In this document: piece after piece, positions 36,235 through 47,612 of the stretch
How positions within the stretch are numbered: the first letter of the stretch is position 1
How the letters are laid out: each line of letters opens with the position of its first letter
Assembly: GCA_944990035.1 (NCBI GenBank)
Contig: CALYLX010000059.1
Location: 1 to 64,000, forward strand
Reading direction: 5' to 3'
Length of the DNA: 64,000 bases
Source of the DNA: Clitopilus passeckerianus
Taxonomy: Eukaryota; Basidiomycota; Agaricomycetes; Agaricales; Entolomataceae
Notes under the pieces: model-generated
Told to the model about the DNA's origin: nothing
Database searches by the model: none
The model's input: only the letters and a program-made list of their open reading frames with translations
Position numbers and translations under genes: made by a program

Positions 36235-36765
36235 TCATATCGGGCATTGTAACGGCAAAAGAACGAAGTTCTTGAAACCAACGGGAATATGATTCTCGTT
36301 TCTCTCGTATTTCCAAGAAGGGAGTCGTAGGCGGTGTGGTAAACGGAGGTTTGACCGACATTTCCGGGTCTTGATACGCAATATTTGAGGATAATCACAG
36401 GTCGTAATTATGGTCCGGGATAAGATACGATTGAAGGTGGAGACGAGCGTGCGCTGGGGCATGGTTGTGCCGGAAAGAAAGACATGCGGGCTGAGGAACA
36501 CCCCGGGGAAATGTTGACGCCTAGCCAGCCCAACACGACGCAACACTTCTTCATCGTCCTGCTGCTCAACCTCATCCCATCCTCCATAAGCCCAATCTCC
36601 CTCTACGTAACTCCTCGAATCGTCCTGCACAGGGAGCCTCAAGACGAGGTGCTTGACGTCAACGAGCGAGGATAACATGTTCCCAATTTTTTCGTTTGAA
36701 CATGAGAGCACAGCCACATGCCCGTAAAAGGTGGGTTGGGGAACGGAGAACACATTCGTGACCAA
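36235..36765 (-). CDS. F-box/LRR-like remnant ORF
   Basis: A 176-codon frame. The part from 36765 reads FYGHVAVLSCSNEKIGNMLS, then LVDVKHLVLRLPVQDD, resembling a leucine-rich scoring segment of F-box proteins. It has an acidic middle and a basic C-terminus. There is no F-box within the frame. It may be an exon of a decayed gene whose other parts (minus 36801-37103) are out of frame. Confidence 0.33.
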   Translation of the reverse strand: MVTNVFSVPQPTFYGHVAVLSCSNEKIGNMLSSLVDVKHLVLRLPVQDDSRSYVEGDWAYGGWDEVEQQDDEEVLRRVGLARRQHFPGVFLSPHVFLSGTTMPQRTLVSTFNRILSRTIITTCDYPQILRIKTRKCRSNLRLPHRLRLPSWKYERNENHIPVGFKNFVLLPLQCPI

Positions 36766-37200
36766 AATAGAGGAGCCGAGCTCGAACTCTATAGACTTCG
36801 TTATCGGGGATGTTCGTGCCAGTACCGGAAGTGTACAGGTGAATGCCGAATATGAGGGTCGCAGAACCTCGTTGCGCTGGCGATGGTGTTACTGCTGCTG
36901 CTGCAGGTCCCCAACGCTCTGGAGCGAATTACTTCCAACACGTAGATGCAGTTCTGACGCGGAAGCTTGAAACCAGGATTCAAGTAGGTGGCCTTCATCT
37001 TCTCCGAGCTCGGCGGATTCCTATTCTTCATCACCAACTTCCACCATTCGAGATCCATTCCAGCTAACGCTCGGCATGAGAGCATCATCAAGCTTCCTCC
37101 CAATCTTGCCTCCCAACGTACTCCTGAATCCCGACTCTAAACACGACCAGTTGCATTCGTTCCTCGTTAGGACCCAGGTCATATCCTCCAACTTCAAAAC

Positions 37201-37860
37201 TTCATGCTGAATGACGTATGCAACATCGCGCGAAAGATGGCAGATAAAAGGTGACATTATCACCTGCGGGTGCGGGTAGCATGACTGGTTGTGACGACGA
37301 AACCGGTGGACGAGATGCAGATTGGCTGGGGTTGGGGTATGTGGTATTCATCCGAAGGACCATTAGGGCGAAGGTGTCTATCCTTCTCAAGGCGTAGTAG
37401 CCGAATATGTTTTCCCAGCTACATGGTCGAGTGGATGGGACCATTGGTTCTCGGAGAGGGTACGGGTCTCTAATCCGTGGAATCTTCATCGTCTCATCTT
37501 GTCACATCCTACTCCGAGTCCAGAGCTTCAGGCCAATTGACATATGCAGCATCTCAAGAAAGAAGGCAAATGCAAGGCGACGAGTCTGCCGGTGCGAGTG
37601 GAATGGCTGATAGGAAGTTGAGGCCGAAATCGAAAGGTTGGATGGGGGAGTACGTTGGGATAGGGGGGAGACGAGGTCCATCCTAATGCCCATCTGCAGG
37701 CAGAGGATCCATCCTTCAAGAAGGCGAAGTCGGATACGATGTAGCTGTACCAGCTGCGGGAGGAAGGGAGGTGGGGGACCTGCAGTCCTTGCGCAGGATA
37801 GTGGCAACGCTCCAATGTAGGTCTTCTCGGAACCTTCATCGCCTCGCCTCATCCCTTCCT
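37201..37860. repeat. Two degenerate tandem copies, period about 330 bp
   Basis: The 37201-37520 stretch and the following 37530-37860 stretch align at roughly 65-70% by eye. For example, AATGACGTATGCAACATC pairs with AATTGACATATGCAGCATC, and both end with a CTTCATCG(T/C)CTC word. Minus-strand frames end in LPSFARCCIRHSA and LPSFLRCCICQLA respectively, so a short coding unit was probably duplicated and then decayed. Confidence 0.5.
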
Positions 37861-37869
37861 CCTTCATAT

Positions 37870-39200
37870 CTCTTCAACCCGTCTCCCAACCACCACCACG
37901 GTCAACCTCCCAGTTCGCACTGGTCAGAGATTGGGGTGATTCGCAAGGGACGGGGAGATAAACCGGCACTCCATGGCCCAAAGCACCCAGCCATCTCGTC
38001 GGTGCAGGGATGACTGGGACGCCAGACGTCAGCTATCCAGGATCATGGCTGTCGGAGGATATCCCTGGAGCCAGTTCGAGCGAGGTCCAATGTCGTTGAG
38101 GACCCGATGTTGCATAGGCGAGGATGTTGGAATTGAGACAGCCGATGATGCCTGAGGGGCGACAGAGCGTAGTAACCGGCTACCGTTGCTTATTGCTCGA
38201 GATGGGAGGTAAAGGCGGGAGATGATGCTGACGACAGGTTTCATCATGTACCTCAGCTGGGTGGGCGAGGGTTTAGGTGGAGCCCGGAGGATGACACCCG
38301 TGACGAGGAATCCAAGGCTGAGGCCCAACCCTCAGGAACGTGACAGCGTGAAGCCACGAGCATGTTGACATGCCTGTAGGTCCAGAAGTATGCCCGTTGT
38401 TGGCGGCGGCGGCCATACGACACGTTCCAGCTAGGAAAACCACGACGAGCAAAAGCTCCATTTGAATTCGGTGTCGGTGCTTTGGAGCTTCACGAGTGGG
38501 GATAATGAATGTGGGATATGCAATCTTCGCGACGGTGGAACATTCGACCTGTGAGGCCAAGTCCGAGGCCAGGAGCGAGCAAAGCTCAAGCTCAACTTCG
38601 AGATGCTGACATTGACCTTGGTATAGCGCAACGAGACCAGGAGTCGTATGATAGCCAGCGGCTTCTGTGAATAATACGTCGACGAGCACAGAACTTGACA
38701 GTATGAACCAATGCCGACGGTCTATGGGCCTGGGGTGTGACGAAGTTTCCGGGACCTCCGAGGGTGAGAATGGCAAAAGCTCCTGCTGTTAGCGGTGCCG
38801 ATGGAGCAAACAAATTGAAGAATGGGCGGGGCCATATAATCTTCATCCACATCGGGTATTCGACCTACAAGGTCGTGGGAGGCACATGAGCGAGCGAGGC
38901 TCAAGCTCAACTCCGGGGTGCTGAGGTTGGCACTGGTGGTTCCCTGCGTAAGGTATTCGTGCGGCGGGTGTATGCGCGCATACGAATTCGGTTGGGTGAG
39001 ATGAAGGTCCTTCTTGAGGTGGCCCCGCGTTGGCTAACCCAGCCTAGCAGTGGCAACATCTCTCAGTTCTGCCGTCTGTGGACAGTTCCGGGTGCAGTAG
39101 AGATGTCGAAGATGTATAGGTTGGTCGTAGGATACGAGCTTGTAAGCGTCAGGGTGGGGAGTACGGGACGAAGTTGCGGTGGTTGCAGGTCCAGGTGCGG
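37870..39200. repeat. Dispersed subtelomeric repeat family, copies at 38.2-39.0 kb
   Basis: Words such as GGTCGTG(T)GGGAGGCAC and AGGAGCGAGCAAGG with AAGCTCAAGCTCAACTTC recur here, at 45480-45560 and at 60670-60720. The 38470-38640 and 38850-38950 stretches are themselves related. No protein-coding pattern survives. Confidence 0.5.
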
Positions 39201-40220
39201 GAGGTAGGAGGCTGGTGAATGGCTTTATCCATCAGCTTGAAAACGCGAACGCATACTCGTAGCCGCAGGTTGCTAAACCCTAAGCCACATGGTCGTAGAC
39301 AGAGGATAGGATAGACAGGTGGCGAGGATGAGGAACAAATGAAGGTTGACGAGGTTGACGAGGAAGGGAAGCAAGGGGGAGATTCCTCGGCGGTAGAGTC
39401 TCAGCGTCAAGATGCCACAACTGCAGAGAACATCTAGTCTTGCTTCATTGTGTTCTTGCGCCTCCGTAGGATTATTTCAGTGAGTTGAACACGGAGTCGT
39501 CTGCAAGGAAGCTGATCAGGACAAGCAATATGAATAGGTAGAAGATGGACGAACCAGTACTTCATTGAGGCTCCCCGTCTAGCAGAAGTGAGCACATAGA
39601 GATACATGAGTCGTAGCTTCTGGAGCGGCACTAGAGTATAACCTCGAGGCCGTGAAGGAATAGCGTAGTCACGATATGGCGGTCAGAAGCGAAGATGGTC
39701 AATGGCCAAGGTTCGGAGTTAGCCGGTGCAACTGACCGAAACCCCGAAAAGGCTCAAATTCTCGTTTCTCCCGCCTGTTGTCAATCATCTCTGTCCATTG
39801 GCGAGCACTCTGTCATCTGACTGTTTAACTTGACGGCGAAGATCGTTCCGACCGAGGATCGATGCCTCGAAGCTGGGATTAACCCTCATACCTGAGCTCA
39901 ACGTGGAAGCCAGGTCCGTGCTAGAGACCTATGGCAAAAACTATGTACAGATACACCAAGCTCGTATCGTAGACACAAGCATTAATGCCGTCTTTTGCCA
40001 ACCGGACATGTCTTGATACATTTGGTAATGTTGCTGTCGCCTACTCATCTGCCCGTTTCTCTGCCCGCCCGTGATCCATTCCTCGCCTCCTCTATAACGC
40101 ATCTGGCCCTTATCGCTTTCTTTCCCCGGACTTACCTCACAACGAAAACTACCGTTAATATGTACGGGTTGGTGGCCTCAAAAGGCCCAAGCTTTAGGAT
40201 ACATACCTCATCGCATTTCT

Positions 40221-40658
40221 ATGTTACCACTGGATCGAAACGACATGGTTTTGGGTCGTGGTGATACAAGCCGTTGTCCTGCGAAATTTGTCACTCTTTT
40301 CATCTCATCAACATGCCCTTTACTATTATCCTCTCTTACAGACAGCCACCTCGAGGGACACGACATCCACCAGTATCACCAGTCACGGCACCTCGGCAAC
40401 ATGACTATACGAAGGGCTACGACGCTGAATGGGCGAACAACTGTCTACAACTTTATCATACCTGCGGACATGGTCACCCTCGTCAAACGCCGTGGCGAGT
40501 CCAAGAAGATGCACAATGTCCAGCTTGGCCTCGACTCCCAAGTACCTTGCCACGAATGGCATCACTTCGTCGCTCGGACACCAATTTTTGGTCTTCGTCA
40601 TACGAGAAGAGCTACCTCCAGGGAACGTCAACGGGACGGGGCCCACCCTCCGTCTTGA
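40221..40658 (+). CDS. Conserved ORF of the duplicated unit, unknown
   Basis: The coding-like part starts at an ATG near 40401: MTIRRATTLNGRTTVYNFII, followed by a lysine-rich RRGESKKMHNVQLGLDSQ. The homologous stretch in copy B (46710-46860) begins MASQRATTLTGRTTVYEYDF but then shifts frame and stops, so B is disrupted. No domain is recognised. Confidence 0.38.
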   Translation: MLPLDRNDMVLGRGDTSRCPAKFVTLFISSTCPLLLSSLTDSHLEGHDIHQYHQSRHLGNMTIRRATTLNGRTTVYNFIIPADMVTLVKRRGESKKMHNVQLGLDSQVPCHEWHHFVARTPIFGLRHTRRATSRERQRDGAHPPS

Positions 40659-41041
40659 GGCATATGGTGTCAAAGCATCTGATAGCTGAGACTATTGCCC
40701 CCAAGCCTCGACATCCATCAACTCGCTCGTCTCCAATCCAAACTTTTAGACGACACATCTTTGTCTGTGTTCACGTCTTTTAAGTTTCTCCATCTCGATT
40801 GTTCTCGGCCCCTGTCTTGTCGTGCTACAATATTCAAAAACTCTGAAGGCTTGGAATATGATACAGCTTGTCTATTATATTACGTGGGCTTGTCGTAGTA
40901 CAGAGAACGAATCCGTATGTGATGGACGCGAAATTTGACTTGTGGTCGTTCAAGGATCCCAATGCCCTACAGCGTAGTCGGGAGAATATCCTTTTCCTCC
41001 CTCAATATATCCCAAGAATCGTGCGTGTGTTTAGAAAATTC

Positions 41042-41208
41042 AGGTAACACTTATTGAGAGACTCGGTTATACTTGGGGAAAACCCAGATATATTGTTCGC
41101 AGTAATGAAATACAAGTACAATCGAGGGAAAAGGGTACACGTAACGAAGAAATCAGGGCCGCATCGGTTGAAAGCTCAATCGACGAAGAGTTCATGGAGA
41201 TAGTATGA
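41042..41208 (+). CDS. Conserved exon of the duplicated unit, unknown
   Basis: After a TTCAG acceptor the frame reads VTLIERLGYTWGKPRYIVRS, then NEIQVQSREKG, ending EEFMEIV at a TGA. Copy B has the same open frame at 47279-47434, with about 70% identical residues. The inverted copy at 1974-2115 has an early stop. Two open copies suggest this was coding, but its partner exons are uncertain. Confidence 0.38.
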
Positions 41209-41379
41209 GAATAGGATCAGGTAAGAACGAAAAAGAAAGAAGAAGGATCAAGAAAAATCCACAAAGTAGTTCAGGAAACGTCGCTTCCTCGTAAGAAGCT
41301 AACGGAAAGCCTAGAATTCTATTTATTAGAGATGTCGACTCGTTCATCGAGCTCAAAGGTCTCACCTTGCCCTAGTATT

Positions 41380-42452
41380 TCACTTGTCGTGGTGATCGTC
41401 CTTGCCGTGGTCGTCACCTTTGCCATCCTTACCCTTCCCATGATGATCATCCTTCCCGTGGTGGTCGTCCTTGCCAGGGCGGCAATGCTAAGGGGGAAAT
41501 GTTTAGATACGGCGACGGAGTCTATCGGAATAAACCCCTTACCTTCTTGCCGTCCTTCCAATAGCAGTCCTTGCCATGGTCGTCGTCGCGGCAAATCTAA
41601 AATGGACGTTAGGGGTTACATTGGCGAAAATTTACTTCGTGGCCTTACCTTCCTGCCGTCCTTCCAATAACAGTCCTTGTCATGGTCATCATTACGGCAG
41701 ATCTGAAATGAGAATATTAGGTACAACGACGACGACAGTCGTCTACCATTTACCTTCCTGCCATCCTTCCAATAACAGTCTTTATCGTGATCGTCGTGGG
41801 GGCAGACCTGTAATGGGAAGCGTCAGATACACCGGCCATATTTTGAACCTTCTACGAGCCCATACCTTCTTGCCGTTCTTCCAGTAACAGCCTTTGTCGT
41901 GATCATCATCATCCCGACAAATCTGTTATGGGAAGGACTCGTTAGCCCTAATGACTGAGTGTACAGCCTTGCCAGTTCTTACCTTCTTCCCGTTCTTCCA
42001 ATAGCAGTCCTTGTCGTGGTCGTCGTCGCGACAGATCTATTACGGGAATCTTAGATACAGAAAGAGCTGTTCTGAGCGTCTATGTCTCACCTTCTTCCCA
42101 TTCTTCCAATAGCAGTCTTTGTCGTGATCATCATCCCGACAAATCTGGAATAGATATCAGATACAGAGACGCGACAAGTAATTGATTAGAGTCCATTACC
42201 TTTTTACCATTCTTCCAGTAGCAGTCTTTGTCGTGGTCCTTGTCAGGGCGACAATACTAGAAGGAAATCGGTTAATACATCAGATTTTGTATCCTTCGTT
42301 GGTCAAAAATGCCATACCTTCTTTCCGTTCTTCCAATAGCAGTCAAGGTCGTGACCTTTGTCGGGACCGTCACCGCGAGGAAGAACTCCCGCGACAACAC
42401 TGCCGACCACGGCACTGAGGACGAGAGCGAAGAGAGGATTAAAGAACTTCAT
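41380..42452 (-). CDS. Modular secreted Cys-repeat protein, copy A (9 exons)
   Basis: Exons (minus): 42318-42452, 42200-42256, 42091-42144, 41983-42036, 41866-41922, 41754-41807, 41649-41702, 41543-41596 and 41380-41487, giving 208 residues. Every intron is phase 0 and about 55-66 nt, with GT..AG borders. Exon 1 encodes a signal peptide (MKFFNPLFALVLSAVVGSVV), a GVLPRGDG spacer, then DCYWKNGKK. Each of the next seven exons encodes one 18-19 residue module such as ICRDDDHDKDCYWKNGKK, starting at xCR and ending at KK or RK. The last exon gives HCRPGKDDHHGKDDHHGKGK and stops after about 35 residues. There are sixteen cysteines, about one every nine residues. Module acidity (DDHDKD) suggests cation binding, and the KK ends suggest possible kexin-type processing. 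No known family is recognised. Confidence 0.85.
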
Positions 42453-43729
42453 TAGAGAGAGGAGATAGAAGTTAACAGAAAGCTTGAAGCTGAAGATTCT
42501 ACGAGGTGAGCTGAGGGTTTTTATACCATTTATCGTTCTGAGGATCCAAAAGCACTCACTTGCGAGATTTGAAAAGTCAGACCTCTTTGGCCATGAATTT
42601 CGTCACATACAGCCTCACGCAGACCACTTGGAATGAGGTAGATGAGGACGTTAGCCAATCAGAAATCTTGAGAGGTTTCTGAAGTCTCGCCATAGATGGA
42701 TTCGTCCACTGAGTGGGTACTTGGCAGGATCTTGGCGAGATGTAAAAGCTGTGGTGCTAATATGTTTTGCTACTGGCTTGCATTCCGGTGAAGTTGCAAG
42801 CGGTGTTCGTCCCCCTTCTATCCGGTTATCAATCGACATTTTAGACACGTTTTTGGCAATTAGTACAGTATATCTACCACTCTTCTGGTTCACTCTAATG
42901 TGGAATGGGCGACTGGAGAGCTGACGGATCTCAGACCATAGAGTCGATCCACGAGCCAAGCCAAAGTGATCGTCAGGTACCAACTACCTCGATGATCATG
43001 AACACGCATAGGATTCTTGGAGAGAGCTTTAGGCTTGGCGAAATGTTGATCCATGTCGTGCCCGCCGTTCCGTTTCCACAGTTGCGATCGGGTACCGATG
43101 ATCCTGCACCGACCTCATCTTCGGGAGTCCTACAAGTAACAAAATAGTACTTCATCTTGATGCATCTCCTAGACATTTTATGATCTCTGTAAATCGTAGC
43201 GATGTAGGAATAGCCTTTCCGAGAAGATGGTTGAGGCTGAGCGCTGAATTTTGGGTTCGTCGCTGTTTAGGCTGGTTGGCGGTGCCTGGAATCAGAACAT
43301 GGAGCCTCAATGTAATTTGAATATGAACGTGCAGCATGGGCATCTCGGCCTTTTCGTCATAGGAGCCGCAATATTTACTCGTGTGGTCGATCTATATTAG
43401 TACAAAGCGGCGGGCATGAAGGCTGGTAGCATGAAATCACGATGGCCAACGGCCATTCGAGACCTGAAAACGTTGAGATGTCGGTGTAGCATTGTATCTG
43501 CCTTGGCGAACAGGATTTTCTTCGTGAACGAGTAATCTCTAGCAACATTCTTGAACGGAAAGAGGGTCCATAAACGAGGGGAAGAAACTCTGTGTTACAA
43601 GATTCCCGCAGAATTGGAGTCAAGATTGTAGTTTGACCGTCGAGTGTGGAGGGCAGCGTACTCGTAATTCAAAATCAGGCAGGTCTTTGATGTTCAACTA
43701 CCTAGATGGATATTTATCGGATTCAGTGA

Positions 43730-45170
43730 ATGGCACTTAGCGCGGGAACCGGCGACCCTTTAGCCGGACCCTGGGAAAATATGCACAGACGAGCGGATTC
43801 TGTGGCCAGAGGTCTTTCAGTTCTGAAGGTAAAACTGTCTCCGTTTGGCGCGCCTCAGGTAAGATCCTTTTTTTTTCAAGCTTCAATTCTCTATCCTAAT
43901 CGTATATGTTAAGTAAAGTTGACGTGTCACTATTCCGAGTTCTATCCGCGATAGGACGAGGTGTGTCTGTTGTGCGGTCGGCTCAGTAGATCGGGGTACG
44001 GGATCTTATCCGTCGGGGAATCCATCCTTATGGGGAGTCGAATTGGGTTTTAAAGGCAATACGGTGGTCTTCAGTGGGGCTGCGGTGATGAGTATCCCAA
44101 ACTAGCTTGATGGCCCGGCATTAGCAGAGGCGGAGGCCGATTGGCTACTAATCGGACAGACTTGGAATCCATCGCGCACCCAAAGGGCGCCGAGGTCCAG
44201 CTTCGGAACTGTACAAGTCCTTCGACAGGATTTCTTATGAAGAGGATTTCTCACCGGGTGCTAGAATAGCGCGTCTCCAGCTTTATGTTTACGAGAATAG
44301 CCTCGTTCTTGGGCTCGGTCACGGTATGGAATCAATCGGCCCGGTTACGATTTGTTCCAGGGCTTCAAGTCACTTACACGGAGTCCATATCTGCTAAGCA
44401 ATTCGTGTCATGTCCAGTTTTGAACCTATGAAATCTGAATCAAGTAATGTATTGGTTTCCAATTCCAACCTATATTCGTCCACAGTAAGTCCACAAAAAC
44501 CTAGGCCTCCAGCACCTACCGGAAACTTATGGGACTCGGATTCCGCCGTGCGAATGCAACGGCGCATTGGTGACAAAGTTTCTCGTTGCAGTCGGCGAGA
44601 ATTTTCTTCTATTTCTACGTGACCCTCCACTTTGTTGGAATGCGGGGTGGGATCTACACGACGGATGGGTCTAAACTCCGAAGCTACCAAGTATTGTTGG
44701 CTAAGTTCGGTCGTTCAGAGATGTTCCCTTCAGGTACATCGGGTGGAATGAGCCCTCGGTGTTCGATGCTCAGCCAGCACTGCATCTTCCACCTCACTTC
44801 TCCTAAGCCCAAAATCCCCAAGCTCCGAGCTTCCCCACCCATTCTGCCCCGGGTGAGAAATGGAGGAGCCAGTACGGCCAGTGGGCCACAGACGAAGGTC
44901 GCACATTTGCATCAGTCGAACTCGGAGATAGAGCTGATGCAAATGTCAGCTTTCCGGGACTGTCGTCAATGATGGGTGCAGCGGGTTCCGGGAAAGGGTT
45001 TTCACCTGGCCGGGCATGGAAAGCCAGCAAAGGCATTGTTACGGGTCCTGCTGCAAGTGTAGGCGCGGATGCAGATATAGGAACGTGCGTGGTGGTGCAG
45101 CTCCTTGATGTACGGCAAGAGTAGAGGGCCTCGAGGGCCCAAGCTCGACGATGTTCTCCCGAACACGCTT
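43730..45170 (+). other. Possible plus-strand gene remnants
   Basis: 43730-43858 reads MALSAGTGDPLAGPWENMHR up to a GTAAGA donor. 44148-44330 is open and protein-like (SYEEDFSPGARIARLQLYVY, then ENSLVLGLGH before a GTATGG donor). 44410-44622 reads MSSFEPMKSESSNVLVSNSN. A further open stretch near 44830-45125 includes SSMMGAAGSGKGFSPGRAWK. I could not join these into one frame, and copy B has a related but different first exon at 50800-50920. Confidence 0.3.
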
Positions 45171-45299
45171 TCATCTACTACCTGGATGACAGGTGCTGCT
45201 GCTGATGACAACGTGGATGCAGGCCGTGCACTTGGAATACCCGTTCTCGATATCAATGAATCTGATGTAGCGAGGTGATACCACGACTCCTAATCGGAA

Positions 45300-46080
45300 T
45301 AGGCAGCTTGCGTGAAGGATACGCTGCCGGGCCAGAACTTGACAGTATGATGCAATGTCAACGTGTTCATATGCCTGGGGTGCGACGAAGCTTCCAGGAG
45401 CTAGGAAAGTACGACGAGCGGGAGCTTTAGTTTATGCTGGTTTCAAAGGAGCTGATGAGGAGGAGAATGGCGGGGGAGATATAGCCTTCATCGGGTATTC
45501 GGTCTACGAGGTCGTGTGGGAGGCACAGGAGCGAGCAAGGATTGATGAAGGGATGGGAAACGGGGCAAGCAGAATGCTCAACTCGACATTGACGAAGTCG
45601 ATGAGGGGCAGGACGCAAGGGAGATATTCGACGTCGCTGCAAATTCCATGAACAGAGTGGCCAGAGTCCAATGGGGCTCGGATTTCGGCCGCGATGAGCC
45701 TGGTGGATTGACGGCGACAGAGTCTCAGCGTCTAGGTGCCACGATTACAGAGAACGTCTAATCTTGCTTCGTGGGGTTCTCGCGTTTGAGGAGGACTAGT
45801 CTACTGTGTTGAATATGGAGTCGTCTATAAGGAGCTAGATCAGGACAAGAAACAGGAATATGGTAGATGGGCGTACCACTACTTCATTGAGACTCCTCAT
45901 CTAGTAGATGATAGCTCATAGAAACATATGAGTCATAGCTTCCAGCGCCGCGTTCGAGGATGAGCTCGAGGACGTATAGAAATCGCGCAGTCGGAACCAT
46001 ATGGCCGTTCCGTGTTGTCCGAGTTAGCCGGCGCAACTGTCCGAAACTCCGAAAAGGTTCAGATTCCATTTGCCCCGCCT
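45300..46080. repeat. Dispersed subtelomeric repeat family, reference copy
   Basis: Related stretches lie at 27.8-28.0, 38.2-39.8 and 60.2-61.4 kb. Shared words include AGTCTCAGCGTC..GATGCCACAACT, TCTAATCTTGCTTC, GGAGTCGTCTATAAGG and TTAGCCGGCGCAACTGTCCGAAAC. The family flanks the left side of copies A and B, so it may have mediated the duplication. Confidence 0.55.
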
Positions 46081-47612
46081 GTGGTCAATCGTCTCAGGCC
46101 ATTAGTAGGTACTCTGTCATCTGGCTATTCAACTTGACGGCGAAGACCATTCTGGCCAAGGATCTATGCCTCGAATCTGGGATTAACCCTCATATCCGAG
46201 CTCAACGTGGAGCTAGTTCCGTGCTCGAAGCCTTTGGTAAAAAGGATCTACAACTACACCAAGCTCGAACTATAGATACAGGTATTAATGCTGTCTTCCT
46301 CCGCCCGAATACGTCTGGGTACATTTGGAGATGTTTCTGTCGCCCGCCCATTTGCCCGTTCCTCTGCCCATCCGTGATCCATTCCTCGCCTCCTTATAAC
46401 GCATATGGCCCTAATCGGTGTCTTTCCCCCAAATTACCTCATGATCACAACAGAAACTACTGTTACTATGTACAGACTGGTAGTCTCGGAAGACGCAAAC
46501 TCGAGGATACACGCCTCATCGTGTTTCTATGCGATCCACTGGAAGGGAACGACTCGGCTTTAGGTGGTGGGAATACAAGCAGTTCTCTTTCGAAGTTGTC
46601 ATTTTTTCCAATCTCATCAATAGGCGCTTTACTAATACCCACTCTCATAAACGGCACCCTCAATGGACACGACGTCTAGCAGTATCACCACTCACGGCAT
46701 CCCGACAACATGGCTTCGCAAAGGGCTACGACGCTGACTGGGCGAACAACTGTCTACGAGTACGATTTCATCATACCTCACGGGCATACTCACCCCCGTT
46801 GAATCCCATGGGGAGTCCAAGAAGATACTCAGGGTTCAATTTCCAGCCTGGCCTCGAGCCCTTTATCAAGAATGACGTCACCTTCATATCACCCGCACCA
46901 TGAATCTAGAGGAGCCACCTCTAGAGCACGCCAACGGGATGAAGCCCACCCTCCGCCTTGGTGCATGTGGTATTGGTATCTGGTCGCCGTCTTTGTCATC
47001 CGTCAACTCGCCCGTCTCCCACTGGGGCGCTTAGACGACACATCCTCGCCCCTTCCATACCTTTTCTCCATCTCGACCATTCTGGTCCCTCGTCTCCGTA
47101 TTTACCATCCGACGCCCACAAACACTCGAACCTCAAGGCCTAGAATAGGATACAGGCCGTCTGTTATACTACGTAGGCTTGTTATATGATACATAATGAA
47201 TACTATGGGATCAGCGAGAAATTTAACTTGTGGCTGTCAAGAAATTCTAGCTCTCGTGTGCGTGCTTTGAAAACCGGAATGACGCTTATTGAGAGACTCA
47301 GTCGTACTTGGCGGAAAACTCGATATATTGTTCGCAGTAATGAAATACAAGTACAATCGCGGAGAAACGGTATACGGAACGAAGTAATCAGAACAGCATT
47401 AGTCGAAGGGTCGACCAACGAAGAGTTTGTGTAGAAAGTACGCGAAAAGGGTCATGTAAGAACGAAAAAAAACGAAGGACGAAGCAAAGTCCACAACGTC
47501 GTTCAGAAAATGTCGCTGGCTCGTACGAAGCTAACGATGAGTCTAGAATCGCGGTGGTTAGAAATGTCGACTCCGTCCATTGAGCTCGAAAGTCTCACCT
47601 GGCTCGTATACT

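Larger units (their letters stand above)
39200..43870. repeat. Segmental duplication, copy A
   Basis: Co-linear with 45300-50930 (copy B). Matches include 39855 with 46150, 41042 with 47279, the 42480-42760 promoter with 49565-49840 (well over 90% by eye), and 43380-43860 with 50450-50920. From left to right the unit holds a decayed gene, a small ORF (40221-40658), a conserved 51-55 codon exon, the modular secreted gene and its promoter, and a plus-strand exon. The offset grows from about 6.3 kb to 7.1 kb because copy B has extra modules and a longer tail. Confidence 0.85.

Noticed and set aside
38400..38776. Possible secreted or membrane ORFs in the 38 kb repeat
   Set aside because: Frames differ between repeat copies and carry no conserved residues.
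45960..46679. 239-codon plus ORF in copy B
   Set aside because: The homologous stretch of copy A is broken by stops and the residue pattern is not conserved, so openness here looks accidental.
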